A stretch of DNA of 45,908 bases, from the NCBI GenBank assembly GCA_019115865.1, contig DXCT01000022.1:1-45908 (forward strand), written 5' to 3'. This stretch comes from Candidatus Yaniella excrementavium (GTDB lineage: Bacteria; Actinomycetota; Actinomycetes; Actinomycetales; Micrococcaceae). The stretch's first letter is position 1. Each line of letters begins with the position of its first letter. Shown here one piece after another: positions 32,831-41,630 of the stretch. A program made the position numbers and the translations under genes. Under the pieces are notes generated by a model. The model saw only the letters and a list, made by a program, of their open reading frames with translations, did no database searches and had not been told where the DNA came from.

Positions 32831-32846
32831 CGTGACCTCAGTCACA
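32831..32846. promoter_or_regulatory. CRP/GlxR-like palindrome 2
   Basis: CGTGACCTCAGTCACA matches TGTGA-N6-TCACA at 9 of 10 defined positions. It is 55 nt upstream of the DUF485-actP operon start and 85 bp (about eight helical turns) from palindrome 1. Confidence 0.6.
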
Positions 32847-32901
32847 TCATTACCGTGTGCTTCATGAGATCGTTATCCAAGCTCCACCCTGGAGGATCAA
32901 C

Positions 32902-33294
32902 ATGAGTACCCTCGATTATTCGGACTTTTCTGCAGTCCAACGTTCCGATCAATTCCAGAAGCTGCGGCGCACACACCGTAGCTTCGTGTTCCCCCTGACC
33001 GTCGTCTTTTTGATCTGGTACCTAGGATTCGTCGTCGTGGCGGCATTCTTCCCCGAGTTCATGGCGATTCAGGTCTTCGGCAATATCAACTTAGGCATCT
33101 TGCTGGGGCTTGCCCAGTTCCTCACCACGTTCATTATCACCGGCGCCTACGTTTCATACGCCAACCGCAAGATCGACCCGATTGCCACGGATCTTCGCGA
33201 GTCCATGGAAGCCGCAGGCGCTGGCGCACCAGAAGAGACAACTGACGACACCGACTATGCGTCTGCAGGTCAGGGTTCAGGAGAACAGTCATGA
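32902..33294 (+). CDS. DUF485 family membrane protein, ActP partner
   Basis: 130 aa. FQKLRRTHRSFVFPLT leads into two hydrophobic helices (about 32-52 and 66-88), then SYANRKIDPIATDLRE and an acidic tail. This is the DUF485 (YjcH) layout, nearly always encoded directly upstream of actP. GGAGG lies 8 nt before the ATG. Its stop overlaps the actP start by 4 nt. Confidence 0.9.
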   Translation: MSTLDYSDFSAVQRSDQFQKLRRTHRSFVFPLTVVFLIWYLGFVVVAAFFPEFMAIQVFGNINLGILLGLAQFLTTFIITGAYVSYANRKIDPIATDLRESMEAAGAGAPEETTDDTDYASAGQGSGEQS

Positions 33295-34922
33295 CACAAC
33301 TAGCTATCCTCAGCGCCCAGGCTGATGAGGGGCTCACCACCGAGGTGGGCAACCCCTGGGCAAATATCGGTATTTTCCTCGTCTTCGTGGCCATTACCCT
33401 TTTTGCAGTCCTACGGGCATCCAAGAAGACCAAGACCGCCGCAGACTTCTATGCCGGTGGCCGATCATTTACCGGCACCCAGAACGGTACCGCGATTGCC
33501 GGAGATTACCTCTCGGCGGCATCATTTTTGGGTATTGTCGGCGCGATCGCGATCTATGGCTACGACGGATTCCTGTACTCAATCGGCTTCTTGGTTGCCT
33601 GGCTCGTAGCACTGTTGCTCGTAGCTGAGATGTTGCGCAACACCGGTAAATTCACCATGGCTGATGTGCTGAGCTTCCGTCTCAAGCAGCGACCGGTCCG
33701 CATCGCAGCGGCCACCTCCACGCTGGCCGTGTCGATCTTCTACCTGCTGGCCCAGATGGCCGGTGCTGGTGCACTGGTGTCTCTGCTACTGGGGATCGAC
33801 TCGGGAATCGGTCAGTCACTGGTGATCGCCGTCGTTGGTCTGCTGATGATTTTCTACGTTTTCATCGGCGGCATGAAGGGCACCACCTGGGTGCAAATCA
33901 TCAAAGCCACACTGCTGCTCATTGGCGTGGGCATCATGAGCGTCTGGCTCCTGGCACTCTTCGGCTTCAATTTCTCCGGTTTGCTCGGGGAAGCAGCCTC
34001 GATTGCTGGAACTACAGACATCCTGGATCCAGGTCAGCAATACGGCGAATCCACGCTCACCAAGATGGACTTCATCTCCTTGGGTCTTGCACTGGTCCTT
34101 GGTACCGCCGGGCTGCCACACGTGTTGATGCGGTTCTACACCGTGCCAACCGCCAAAGAAGCACGCAAATCTGTTGTGTGGGCGATCTGGCTCATCGGTG
34201 GCTTCTACCTGTGCACCCTGGTGTTGGGCTTCGGCGCTGCAGCAATGGTCGGGCCCGAAGCAATCACAAATGCTCCGGGCGGACAGAACTCCGCGGCACC
34301 GCTGTTAGCGTATGAACTGGGCGGCACCCTGCTGCTCGGCGTGATCGCAGCCGTTGCTTTCGCTACCATTCTGGCTGTTGTCGCCGGGCTAACGATTACC
34401 GCGTCGGCATCGTTTGCCCATGACATCTACGGTCAGGTCATCAAGAAAGGCAAACTCGACACCAAAGGTGAGATGCGAGCGGGACGCGCGACCGTTGTCG
34501 TCGTTGGTATTCTGGCGATTCTCGGCGGTATCGGCGCGCAGGGGCAGAACGTTGCGTTCCTCGTTGCACTCGCCTTCGCGGTTGCAGCTTCAGCGAACCT
34601 GCCGACCATCATCTACTCGCTGTTCTGGAAAGGATTCACCACTCGCGGTGCACTCTGGTCGATGTACGGCGGTCTGGGCACCTCAATCGGTCTGATTCTC
34701 GTGTCGCCGGTGCTGTGGGGTGCAGAATCCTCCTTCTTCCCAGACGTAGATCTGGCGCTGTATCCACTAACGAACCCCGGCATCGTCTCGATCCCGCTGT
34801 CCTTCCTGCTCGGTTGGATCGGCTCGAAGACGTCGAAGGTGAAAGAAGATGTCCGCAAACAGGCCGAGATGGAGGTTCGCTCATTGACCGGTGTTGGCGC
34901 AGAACAAGCGACCGATCACTAA
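33291..34922 (+). CDS. actP: Cation/acetate symporter (SSS family)
   Basis: 543 aa, about 13 hydrophobic segments. ActP hallmarks: TAADFYAGGRSFTGTQNGTA, AGDYLSAASFLGI, FTMADVLSFRLKQRPVR, GGMKGTTWVQIIKA and GLPHVLMRFYTVP. It imports acetate and related short monocarboxylates with sodium. It overlaps the DUF485 gene by 4 nt and is divergent from the LytS/LytTR-symporter operon, with two CRP/GlxR-like palindromes between them. A strong hairpin lies 35 nt after the stop. Confidence 0.92.
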   Translation: MTQLAILSAQADEGLTTEVGNPWANIGIFLVFVAITLFAVLRASKKTKTAADFYAGGRSFTGTQNGTAIAGDYLSAASFLGIVGAIAIYGYDGFLYSIGFLVAWLVALLLVAEMLRNTGKFTMADVLSFRLKQRPVRIAAATSTLAVSIFYLLAQMAGAGALVSLLLGIDSGIGQSLVIAVVGLLMIFYVFIGGMKGTTWVQIIKATLLLIGVGIMSVWLLALFGFNFSGLLGEAASIAGTTDILDPGQQYGESTLTKMDFISLGLALVLGTAGLPHVLMRFYTVPTAKEARKSVVWAIWLIGGFYLCTLVLGFGAAAMVGPEAITNAPGGQNSAAPLLAYELGGTLLLGVIAAVAFATILAVVAGLTITASASFAHDIYGQVIKKGKLDTKGEMRAGRATVVVVGILAILGGIGAQGQNVAFLVALAFAVAASANLPTIIYSLFWKGFTTRGALWSMYGGLGTSIGLILVSPVLWGAESSFFPDVDLALYPLTNPGIVSIPLSFLLGWIGSKTSKVKEDVRKQAEMEVRSLTGVGAEQATDH

Positions 34923-34956
34923 TGCGAAGGTTCTAACCACCTCGGAACAACATAAA

Positions 34957-34995
34957 ACCGGGTCCCCGTATTCATCACGAATGCGGGGACCCGGT
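34957..34995. terminator. Strong hairpin between convergent genes
   Basis: A 17-bp stem (one wobble pair) with a 5-nt loop: ACCGGGTCCCCGTATTC / GAATGCGGGGACCCGGT. On the minus strand it runs into TTTTATG, 20 nt after the stop of the gene at 35015-36484. It may also stop actP transcription, though the plus strand lacks a T run. Confidence 0.8.
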
Positions 34996-35014
34996 CCATT
35001 AAAGGGAGTACAGG

Positions 35015-36484
35015 CTACGCGGTATGCTGTGTGGCCTGTTCCAAGCCGTTGCGAACAGCGGCACTCAGTGGTGCCGGGATGACGACGCTGCCGTCTTGAA
35101 TCGCGATGAGGTCCATGGCTTCCAGCTGGCGCAAGCGTGGAATGAGGGTCTCATCGACATCGCCATTGCCCAGTGCGAACTGCGCTGTGCGTGCTGCCGC
35201 ATCGCCCTGGGTCGCGTAGGTCAGAGTTGTACGAACATAGGTGGCCACCAGTTCTTCAGCGGCGTCGAGCTGGTCAAAGTCTTCGAAGCCGAAGGTTTGT
35301 GCGCGAGCGCCGGGCTGCACCTTGGTCGAGAGCACTTCGATCAGCTCGAATGCCTGCAGGGCCTCAAGAAAGGCCATGAGTTCTGGAATGGCCTGGGCGG
35401 ATTGCACATAGCGGGTTGGCTGCGTGCCGGCGACGACGGTGAGGTCGGTGTCCGAGGCAGGTGCTTGTGCTGGGTCCTGTTTTTTGGCAACGCCTTCAGC
35501 TTCGATACCGATGGTGGCTGCAACGTCTTGAATATCAGCGCGCTTGGGCAGCCCGGTACCCGTTACCGGGTGCGACTCCCCCATCCACTGTTGGAATTCT
35601 TTGACTCCGGCCATGAATCGGGTTTCAACGATCGCGGTGTAGCGATCCTTCGGGTCGGGCCGGTTATCCGCTTGGGTTTCCTGGTCGAGGGGTTCGGCAG
35701 GGGTCTTTTGGGGTTTCGCGGCGGCTTTGGGCTGTGCTGCCGAAGTTTCCGTGGCCGATGGTGCGGCGGCTGGTTTTGCAGTTGATGCGGGTGCTGCAGG
35801 TGCTGCAGTGACCTGTTGCGCGGGCAGCAGTTCGTTGAGCACCTCATCAAAGGCAACTTCGCGATGCTCTGCCAACGCAGCGATGGCCGCGGCCACCATA
35901 TAGGCGCTTGCCCCGACGACCTCTGATTCTGAGTTGCGGCGAAGCAGGCTACCAATCGAGCGGTACGCGCGGCCTTTGCGTGCCAATGCTTCCACATCCG
36001 GGGTGATGTTCCGAACGGCTCGTGGCGCTTCGCGCTGGGATACGCGGGCCAATCCGGTGTGTAGTGCACCGGTGGCGTACCAGGTATCGAGAGATTCCAT
36101 AGCGACGCCGGTCACGTGGCCGGCACTTGGGGTGCCTTCGTGCGCCTCCGGACCAATATTGCCGAGGATCTCCACGGCCTTGTCATGTTGTTGGGCGTCT
36201 AGGGCCTGCGAAATATCTCGCAACGTATTAATAGTGCGTGCTCGTTCATCACTCACGGGGGTCATCAGCTCCAAGTTGTGGCGTTCAATAGCACGAGCCA
36301 TGGCGGTCTCGAATTGGCTCGGGTCGACGTCGTCGAGGTTGTTTACATCAATGCCGTCTGCAGACAACAACGGGGCGAGCTGCTGTATGAGCTCGTCACC
36401 TTGCTCCGGCATGTGGTGGACGCCGGAGGCGGCCAGCATGTCTTGAAAATCTGGGTCGTGAGACCGCGACGTCGAATCTGTCAT
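35015..36484 (-). CDS. Two-domain protein of unknown family, paralogue of the protein at 26022-26696
   Basis: 489 aa, soluble, no signal peptide. Residues about 15-225 align with nearly the full protein at 26022-26696 (LAPLLSADGID, AMARAIERHNLE, TINTLRDISQAL, HVTG, AALAEH). An Ala/Pro/Lys-rich linker (about 230-290) leads to a second domain (about 295-489: RYTAIVETRFMAGVKEFQQW, the VQSAQAIPELMAFLEAL helix, a C-terminal winged-helix-like LRQLEAMDLIAIQDGSVVI). No known domain recognised. The ATG at 36484 has no Shine-Dalgarno. TACCGT lies 6 nt upstream, as in the paralogue, so a leaderless transcript is likely; a frame opening at 36622 has no support. Confidence 0.7.
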   Translation of the reverse strand: MTDSTSRSHDPDFQDMLAASGVHHMPEQGDELIQQLAPLLSADGIDVNNLDDVDPSQFETAMARAIERHNLELMTPVSDERARTINTLRDISQALDAQQHDKAVEILGNIGPEAHEGTPSAGHVTGVAMESLDTWYATGALHTGLARVSQREAPRAVRNITPDVEALARKGRAYRSIGSLLRRNSESEVVGASAYMVAAAIAALAEHREVAFDEVLNELLPAQQVTAAPAAPASTAKPAAAPSATETSAAQPKAAAKPQKTPAEPLDQETQADNRPDPKDRYTAIVETRFMAGVKEFQQWMGESHPVTGTGLPKRADIQDVAATIGIEAEGVAKKQDPAQAPASDTDLTVVAGTQPTRYVQSAQAIPELMAFLEALQAFELIEVLSTKVQPGARAQTFGFEDFDQLDAAEELVATYVRTTLTYATQGDAAARTAQFALGNGDVDETLIPRLRQLEAMDLIAIQDGSVVIPAPLSAAVRNGLEQATQHTA

Positions 36485-36564
36485 AAGGTGACGGTACCAA
36501 AAATACCCGGGAAATTTGCGGTGAACGGCGCCCAGGGCAAAGATTGTGCCCCGCATAACGCCCA

Positions 36565-37170
36565 CTAGATAAGCGCGCCAAGCCCAATCAGAATCAGCGG
36601 AGTGACTGCTACCGCCAACCATACTGCCCAGGAAGCACGACGCTGCTGGGCGCCAAGCGGTGTCCAGACAGCAAGGAGTATAAGCACGCCATAGCTGAGA
36701 CCGGTGGCCCCCATACTCAACCGCACAACCGCGCCGCCGATCTCACCACCCAGAAACGGCAGCACCATATCAAGTGGCGAGGGAATTGGCCCCTGGTGAT
36801 CTGCACCGCCGATGCCCAGCACACACAGACTCAAGGACCACCAGTGCACAGCGAAGACGGCGCTGACGCTGCTGGGCGAATACCTAAAACCCCGTTTCTT
36901 CAGCACAAACCGTGGCAACCAACCTAATAATCCGCAGAGTACAACAACAATCGGCGCCATCAGCATGATAAACAGTTTCTCTGAGCCACCGGGGGCACCT
37001 ACCTTGATAGCGATCACCACCAAAGGCAACAGCCACACGAGCCAGAGCCAAACACTCCACGTCATACGGTTGCCCAGCGCCACGTTTGAGACGGGCCGCT
37101 TCTGCGTCATAGGCACGGGCCCCGAACCATCTTGATGATGCATTTGGTCATAGCTGGATTGATTCGGCAT
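36565..37170 (-). CDS. Membrane protein of unknown function
   Basis: 201 aa. A polar N-terminal 38 residues precede about five hydrophobic segments. GAGAGGG precedes the ATG at 37170 by about 4 nt. No family is recognised. It lies 80 bp upstream of the unknown two-domain gene on the same strand and is divergent from tmm. Confidence 0.6.
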   Translation of the reverse strand: MPNQSSYDQMHHQDGSGPVPMTQKRPVSNVALGNRMTWSVWLWLVWLLPLVVIAIKVGAPGGSEKLFIMLMAPIVVVLCGLLGWLPRFVLKKRGFRYSPSSVSAVFAVHWWSLSLCVLGIGGADHQGPIPSPLDMVLPFLGGEIGGAVVRLSMGATGLSYGVLILLAVWTPLGAQQRRASWAVWLAVAVTPLILIGLGALI

Positions 37171-37276
37171 ACGACCCTCTCGCGTGTATTTGGAACTGCA
37201 CGGCTTGCCCTCACCACAGTATGCGCAAAATCTTGTGACCGCGATTCCTGGTCTTCAAGTCATGATGCAGTCCTGT

Positions 37277-37306
37277 TTTACAGGCTCGATGGCCCATGCG
37301 TATGAT
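37277..37306 (+). promoter_or_regulatory. Candidate promoter of tmm
   Basis: TTTACA (37277-37282), an 18-nt spacer and TATGAT (37301-37306), each 5 of 6 to the sigma-70-type consensus, 43 nt before the tmm ATG. Confidence 0.55.
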
Positions 37307-37349
37307 ATAAATCACATTGTCACCCGGTATTCCGATGAGAGGCTAGTTC

Positions 37350-38738
37350 ATGACACAAAGCGTTGCCATTCTCGGTGCAGGCCCCAGTGGTCTTGCACAG
37401 TTACGCGCCTTCGATTCCGCTCGACGTCAGGGTGCAGATATCCCTCGCCTGGTGTGCTACGAAAAACAACCCAACTGGGGTGGCCAGTGGAACTACACTT
37501 GGCGCACCGGCTTGGACCAGAATGGTGAACCCGTGCACAGCAGCATGTACCGGTATCTCTGGTCCAACGGCCCAAAAGAATGTCTCGAGTTCGCCGATTA
37601 TTCATTTGAAGAGCACTTCGGGCGCCCGATTCCTTCGTATCCGCCCAGGGCGGTACTGCAGGACTACATTATGGGCCGGGTGGAACAGAGTGATGTGCGA
37701 CAATACATTGAGTTTGAAACCGCCGTCCGTTGGGTCAGTTACGACGAGAATACCGAACGTTTCACCGTCACGGTTATGGATTATCAGAACAACCGGTTGA
37801 AGTCTGAAGAGTTTGACTGGGTTGTCTCGGCTACCGGCCACTTCTCGACCCCGAATATGCCGTATTTTGATGGGCTTGAAACCTTCCGTGGCAGAGTGAT
37901 GCACGCTCACGATTTCCGCGACGCACGCGAATTCGTCGGCAAGCACGTCCTGATGGTCGGCAGCAGTTACTCGGCAGAAGATATCGGCTCGCAGTGCTAT
38001 AAGTACGGTGCAGCCTCAGTGACCTTTAGTTATCGCTCGGCCCCGATGGGCTATGACTGGCCGCCGCCACTCAAGGAAGTGCCGCTGATCAGTAGCGTCG
38101 ACAAGAATACGGTGTACTTCATCGACGGTACCCAAGAAGAGTTCGATGCGATCGTGATGTGCACGGGCTATCTGCATCACTTCCCCTATTTACCCGATGA
38201 CCTCCGGCTCATTACCGCAAACCGCATGTATGCCCCGGACCTGTATAAGGGCGTTGTGTGGGAAGATAATCCCAAGCTGATGTACTTGGGGATGCAGGAC
38301 CAGTACTTCACCTTCAATATGCTCGATGCACAAGCTTGGTTTGCGCGCGATCTGATCCTGGGCCGTATCACGCTGCCCGATGCTGCAACCATGCATAACG
38401 ATGTCCTCCACTGGCTCGACCGTGAAGCACAGATAGAAGATTCAGATGACGCCATCGATTTCCAGGGGGCCTACACCAGGGATCTCATCAGCATGACCGA
38501 CTACCCGGATTTTGCCGTTGAGGAACAGGCCGAGCTCTTCAAACTCTGGCTGCGCCATAAGCACGAGGACATAATGGGCTATCGCAACCAGTCCTACCGG
38601 TCCACGATCACCGGCACCCTGGCGCCCCCGCTGCCCGATCACTGGATGGAACTGTTAGATGATTCGCTGGAGACGTTCATGACCAGCACCCTGGAATCGC
38701 GGGCAGCCACCGATGAGCCCCGGGCCACCAGATCGTAG
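37350..38738 (+). CDS. tmm: Trimethylamine monooxygenase (flavin-containing monooxygenase)
   Basis: 462 aa, the normal length. FAD motif GAGPSG (9-14), FMO fingerprint [11 protein letters not shown] (179-189), and NADPH loop GSSYSAED (204-211) with the Tyr207 conserved in bacterial trimethylamine monooxygenases. Long stretches such as [34 protein letters not shown] and [18 protein letters not shown] are those of Tmm and not of generic FMOs or Baeyer-Villiger enzymes. It oxidises trimethylamine to its N-oxide with NADPH and oxygen. GAGAGG lies 7 nt before the ATG. No TMAO demethylase or amine transporter gene is adjacent, so the fate of the product is not visible here. Confidence 0.92.
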   Translation: MTQSVAILGAGPSGLAQLRAFDSARRQGADIPRLVCYEKQPNWGGQWNYTWRTGLDQNGEPVHSSMYRYLWSNGPKECLEFADYSFEEHFGRPIPSYPPRAVLQDYIMGRVEQSDVRQYIEFETAVRWVSYDENTERFTVTVMDYQNNRLKSEEFDWVVSATGHFSTPNMPYFDGLETFRGRVMHAHDFRDAREFVGKHVLMVGSSYSAEDIGSQCYKYGAASVTFSYRSAPMGYDWPPPLKEVPLISSVDKNTVYFIDGTQEEFDAIVMCTGYLHHFPYLPDDLRLITANRMYAPDLYKGVVWEDNPKLMYLGMQDQYFTFNMLDAQAWFARDLILGRITLPDAATMHNDVLHWLDREAQIEDSDDAIDFQGAYTRDLISMTDYPDFAVEEQAELFKLWLRHKHEDIMGYRNQSYRSTITGTLAPPLPDHWMELLDDSLETFMTSTLESRAATDEPRATRS

Positions 38739-38779
38739 ATTCGGCAGCACATCTTAGGTTGGGCAGCACCTATCGGCCA

Positions 38780-40182
38780 CTACTCTGTAACTTGGTCGAG
38801 CAGCCTTACCCAGACTTCAGATGCGGTTGGGAACACCGGTACGGCGTGTTGCAGTGTCGACACCGGCACCTGCGCGGTGATCGCGATAGTTGCGGCATGA
38901 AGCATCTCGCCGGTTTCCGGTCCCATCAGGGTGGCACCCAGCAGACAACCGGTGGCTTGATCAACCACAATCTTGCCTTTGCCAACAACATCGTCGCGTA
39001 ATAGACCGGCTCCCACACCCCGGCAAAATCGACCTCACCGGTGACCACGTCGTAACCAGCATCGGTGGCCGTATCTTCGGTCAGTCCAACCGAAGCAACC
39101 TGTGGGTCGGTAAAGACGACCTGGGGTGTCGGGGGTTCAGTCGAAAGCTCATGGAGCTGCTGTCCCAAGAATTCGGCCGCGAATTGTTTGGCCTGGTACT
39201 TGCCCATATGCGTCAGCTGATGTTTCCCGCCGGCATCACCCAGCGCATGCAGCCAGCCGGGCGTGCGCTGTTCCAACACGTCCTGCGGGCTAAGGCCTAT
39301 CGATTCAAGGTTGATCGATTCCAGTGCGGGACGGCGTCCGGTTGCCAGCAGTACTTCATCTGCCTGGAGCGTCTCACCTTCAGAGGTGCGAATCGAAACG
39401 GTGCCACCTTTGACCTTGCCCAGCCCCTGGTCCATGCCATCGGGGCGTTGGACCTGTGTGGCTTCGGTGAAGAAGCGGACGTCAATGCTGGCGTCGCTGA
39501 AATGATCGGTCAGGATATCCGATACAAATGGTTCGGCACCGCGCAGCAGCGCACCTTCGCGCACCAGCATGGTCACTTTCGACCCCAAAGAATTCATCCA
39601 GGTGGCTGCTTCACACGCGACCGCGCCCGCACCAATAATGACCAGGCGTGCCGGCACATCTTGAACCGACGTGGCATCTTGTGAATCCCAGACCGGGATG
39701 CCTTCGAACACCGGTGGAATATTCGGGGTGGTTCCCGTGGTTACCACGACGGCGCGACTCGCCCGCAGAGTTTGTGTTCCACCGTCACGACCGTGGACTT
39801 CTACAGCGCGCTCCCCGCTGAGCTGCCCATGGCCTCGAACAACAGTTACACCCGCGGATTCCAGCGACTCTTCCTGGCCGGAATCGTCATAGTTGGAGAC
39901 CTGTTCATCGCGACGCTTCAGCAATTCATCGGCGCCAACATGGGAGGTTTCTACCCCGCGCAAATGTTTGGTGGTGGCGGCAACTTCGATCGGACGCAGC
40001 AGCGCTTTGGACGGTTTACACGCGTAGTAGGCGCAGTCACCACCGACCAGGTCGTGTTCTACAATGGCCGGGTTCAGACCGTGTTTTGCAACGGCGAGCG
40101 CGAGTGTTTCGCCGATCGGTCCGGCGCCGAGCACGATCAGGTCGAATTCTTGTGCTGTGGTAGCTGTATCAGCGGCAGTCAT
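38780..40182 (-). pseudogene. Frameshifted pyridine nucleotide-disulfide oxidoreductase
   Basis: The family would be about 467 aa. The first frame (40182 to about 39020) has FAD motif GAGPIG, redox-active pair in GGDCAYYACKPSKALL, NAD motif GAGAVACEAA, and the second FAD motif HALGDAGG. The C-terminal dimerisation domain continues in another frame (about 39016-38780: GAGLLRDDVVGKGKIVVDQ, GPETGEMLHAA, HAVPVFPTASEVW). The switch equals one lost base in the G-rich run around 39016-39022. The ATG at 40182 has AAAGGAGG. Apart from this single lesion the gene is full length, so a sequencing error or a very recent mutation is possible. It resembles dihydrolipoyl dehydrogenase/mercuric reductase relatives; the substrate is unknown. 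Confidence 0.82.
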
Positions 40183-40283
40183 AGCTCCTCCTTTTGGGAT
40201 AGCATCACGTTGAAAAAACGTGTTCTGCTCCCTCCATCCTCTCCACAACTTCACTTATACGTCTAGCGTTGAACGGCAGTAGC

Positions 40284-41222
40284 TCACCGTCTGCGAGCCT
40301 GCACTTCGTTGCGGTAATCACTGGGTGTGGTTCCAATTAATGTTGAGAAGTCCCGAATAAAATGTGATTGGTCGTACCAGCCAGCGTTTACTGCTAACTC
40401 AGTCAATAGTCCGTCGTACCCGTTGTCCAAGGCAGTTACGACGTCGTGAATGCGGTAGCGCGAGAGCACCCACTTGGGACTGACACCTACGTAGTGCGAA
40501 AACATGCGCTGCAACGTTCGCCGCCCAATACCCTGTCGTTGCTCAAGCTGCCCGATGCGCACTACCGTAGGATCGTTGAGCATGCTCTGGATGATGTTTA
40601 GCAGCGACTCGTACTCCAGATTTGACCGTGGAACAATGGTTGCGAGTACTTGGTCAACTTGTGCGGTCCATTCGGTGAGCTGCAGCGTGGGTTCTAGCCG
40701 AGCCAATGCTTGGTGCACGCGGTGCGGGACCAGCCCGGCTGCGGGCACGGTATGGTCACGTAAGACATTGGCAGGTGTACCAAACATTGCAGTAAACCCG
40801 CCGGGACGAAATTTGATGCCGAACACGGACCCTTCGCCGTGCACATTGACCTCGAAACGCCGTGTGGGCACGCCGGTGACCACAACCGTTTCGTCTTGCA
40901 GTACGTCACGTCTGGCTCCGTGTTCAACGCTCAAGGTCACTGCTGGATGCGGCAAAACCTGACTGAGGTAGCTCTGTTGCTCGGGCATAGCCCAGTGCAG
41001 CTGCCAATAGCCTTCCACCCAGCGGCTTATTTCAGGGCAGCACTGTGCACGTTGCAGCGCAATGTGTGCTTCCAGTTGTGCTGGACGCAGTATTCCGGAC
41101 CGTGTTGAGGTTGCTGCGGCCGATGGCTCTGGTGCAACACATCCCGGTGACGGTAGTTCTGACGCGTTTGTACAATCGCCCACGCTTGGAGTGTAGAAGA
41201 GTAGTTTCCCAGCATTCAACAC
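40284..41222 (-). CDS. AraC-family transcriptional regulator
   Basis: 312 aa as called. The N-terminal domain begins near RPAQLEAHIALQRA with VEGYWQLHW and FGIKFRPGGF, resembling the DUF6597 sensor part of this AraC group. The C-terminal double HTH (about 215-310) has IGRRTLQRMFSHYVGVSPKWVLSRYR and AGWYDQSHFIRDF. The start is uncertain: GTG at 41222 has only a poor ribosome site, and the first about 45 residues are low complexity. Divergent from the VOC gene with just 17 bp between, so their promoters must overlap each other's coding sequence, or the true start lies further downstream. Confidence 0.85.
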   Translation of the reverse strand: MLNAGKLLFYTPSVGDCTNASELPSPGCVAPEPSAAATSTRSGILRPAQLEAHIALQRAQCCPEISRWVEGYWQLHWAMPEQQSYLSQVLPHPAVTLSVEHGARRDVLQDETVVVTGVPTRRFEVNVHGEGSVFGIKFRPGGFTAMFGTPANVLRDHTVPAAGLVPHRVHQALARLEPTLQLTEWTAQVDQVLATIVPRSNLEYESLLNIIQSMLNDPTVVRIGQLEQRQGIGRRTLQRMFSHYVGVSPKWVLSRYRIHDVVTALDNGYDGLLTELAVNAGWYDQSHFIRDFSTLIGTTPSDYRNEVQARRR

Positions 41223-41239
41223 CTAGAAGGGAAACTACG

Positions 41240-41611
41240 ATGCAGACTCATACACCACAGCTGGCCATGATCACACTCGACTGTGCCGATCCAGAACCAG
41301 TTTCACGATTCTGGTCTGAACTACTGGGTTGGCAACGGGTTTACCTGGACGAAAACGCCGCGATGCTTCAAGGCCCGGACCAGGCAATAGGGTTTGGTCG
41401 AGTTGCAAACTACGCTGCTCCGGTCTGGCCGAACGAACGGGGCAGCAAGCAGTTCCATTTCGACGTGGCTGTCGACGATATTTCAGCCGCCGCACAGTAC
41501 TGCATCGAGCTGGGCGCGCACCGGCCTGTTGAACAACCCGGTGACACCTGGGTCGTGCTGATCGACCCGGCGGGGCATCCATTCTGTCTCACCGACGCCG
41601 CCAACTGGTAG
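41240..41611 (+). CDS. VOC family (glyoxalase-like) protein
   Basis: 123 aa, a single VOC domain with LAMITLDCADPEPVSRFWSELLGW, KQFHFDVAVDD and WVVLIDPAGHPFCL. Proteins of this small group have unknown substrates. GAAGG lies about 8 nt before the ATG. It is probably regulated by the divergent AraC protein (inference from adjacency). Confidence 0.85.
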   Translation: MQTHTPQLAMITLDCADPEPVSRFWSELLGWQRVYLDENAAMLQGPDQAIGFGRVANYAAPVWPNERGSKQFHFDVAVDDISAAAQYCIELGAHRPVEQPGDTWVVLIDPAGHPFCLTDAANW

Positions 41612-41630
41612 CGCGCGGTGCACCTACTGG

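Noticed and set aside
35024-35785. 253-codon plus-strand frame opposite the unknown two-domain gene
   Set aside because: The minus-strand protein has a clear paralogue at 26 kb, while this frame is Gly/Cys-rich and has no homologue or ribosome site.
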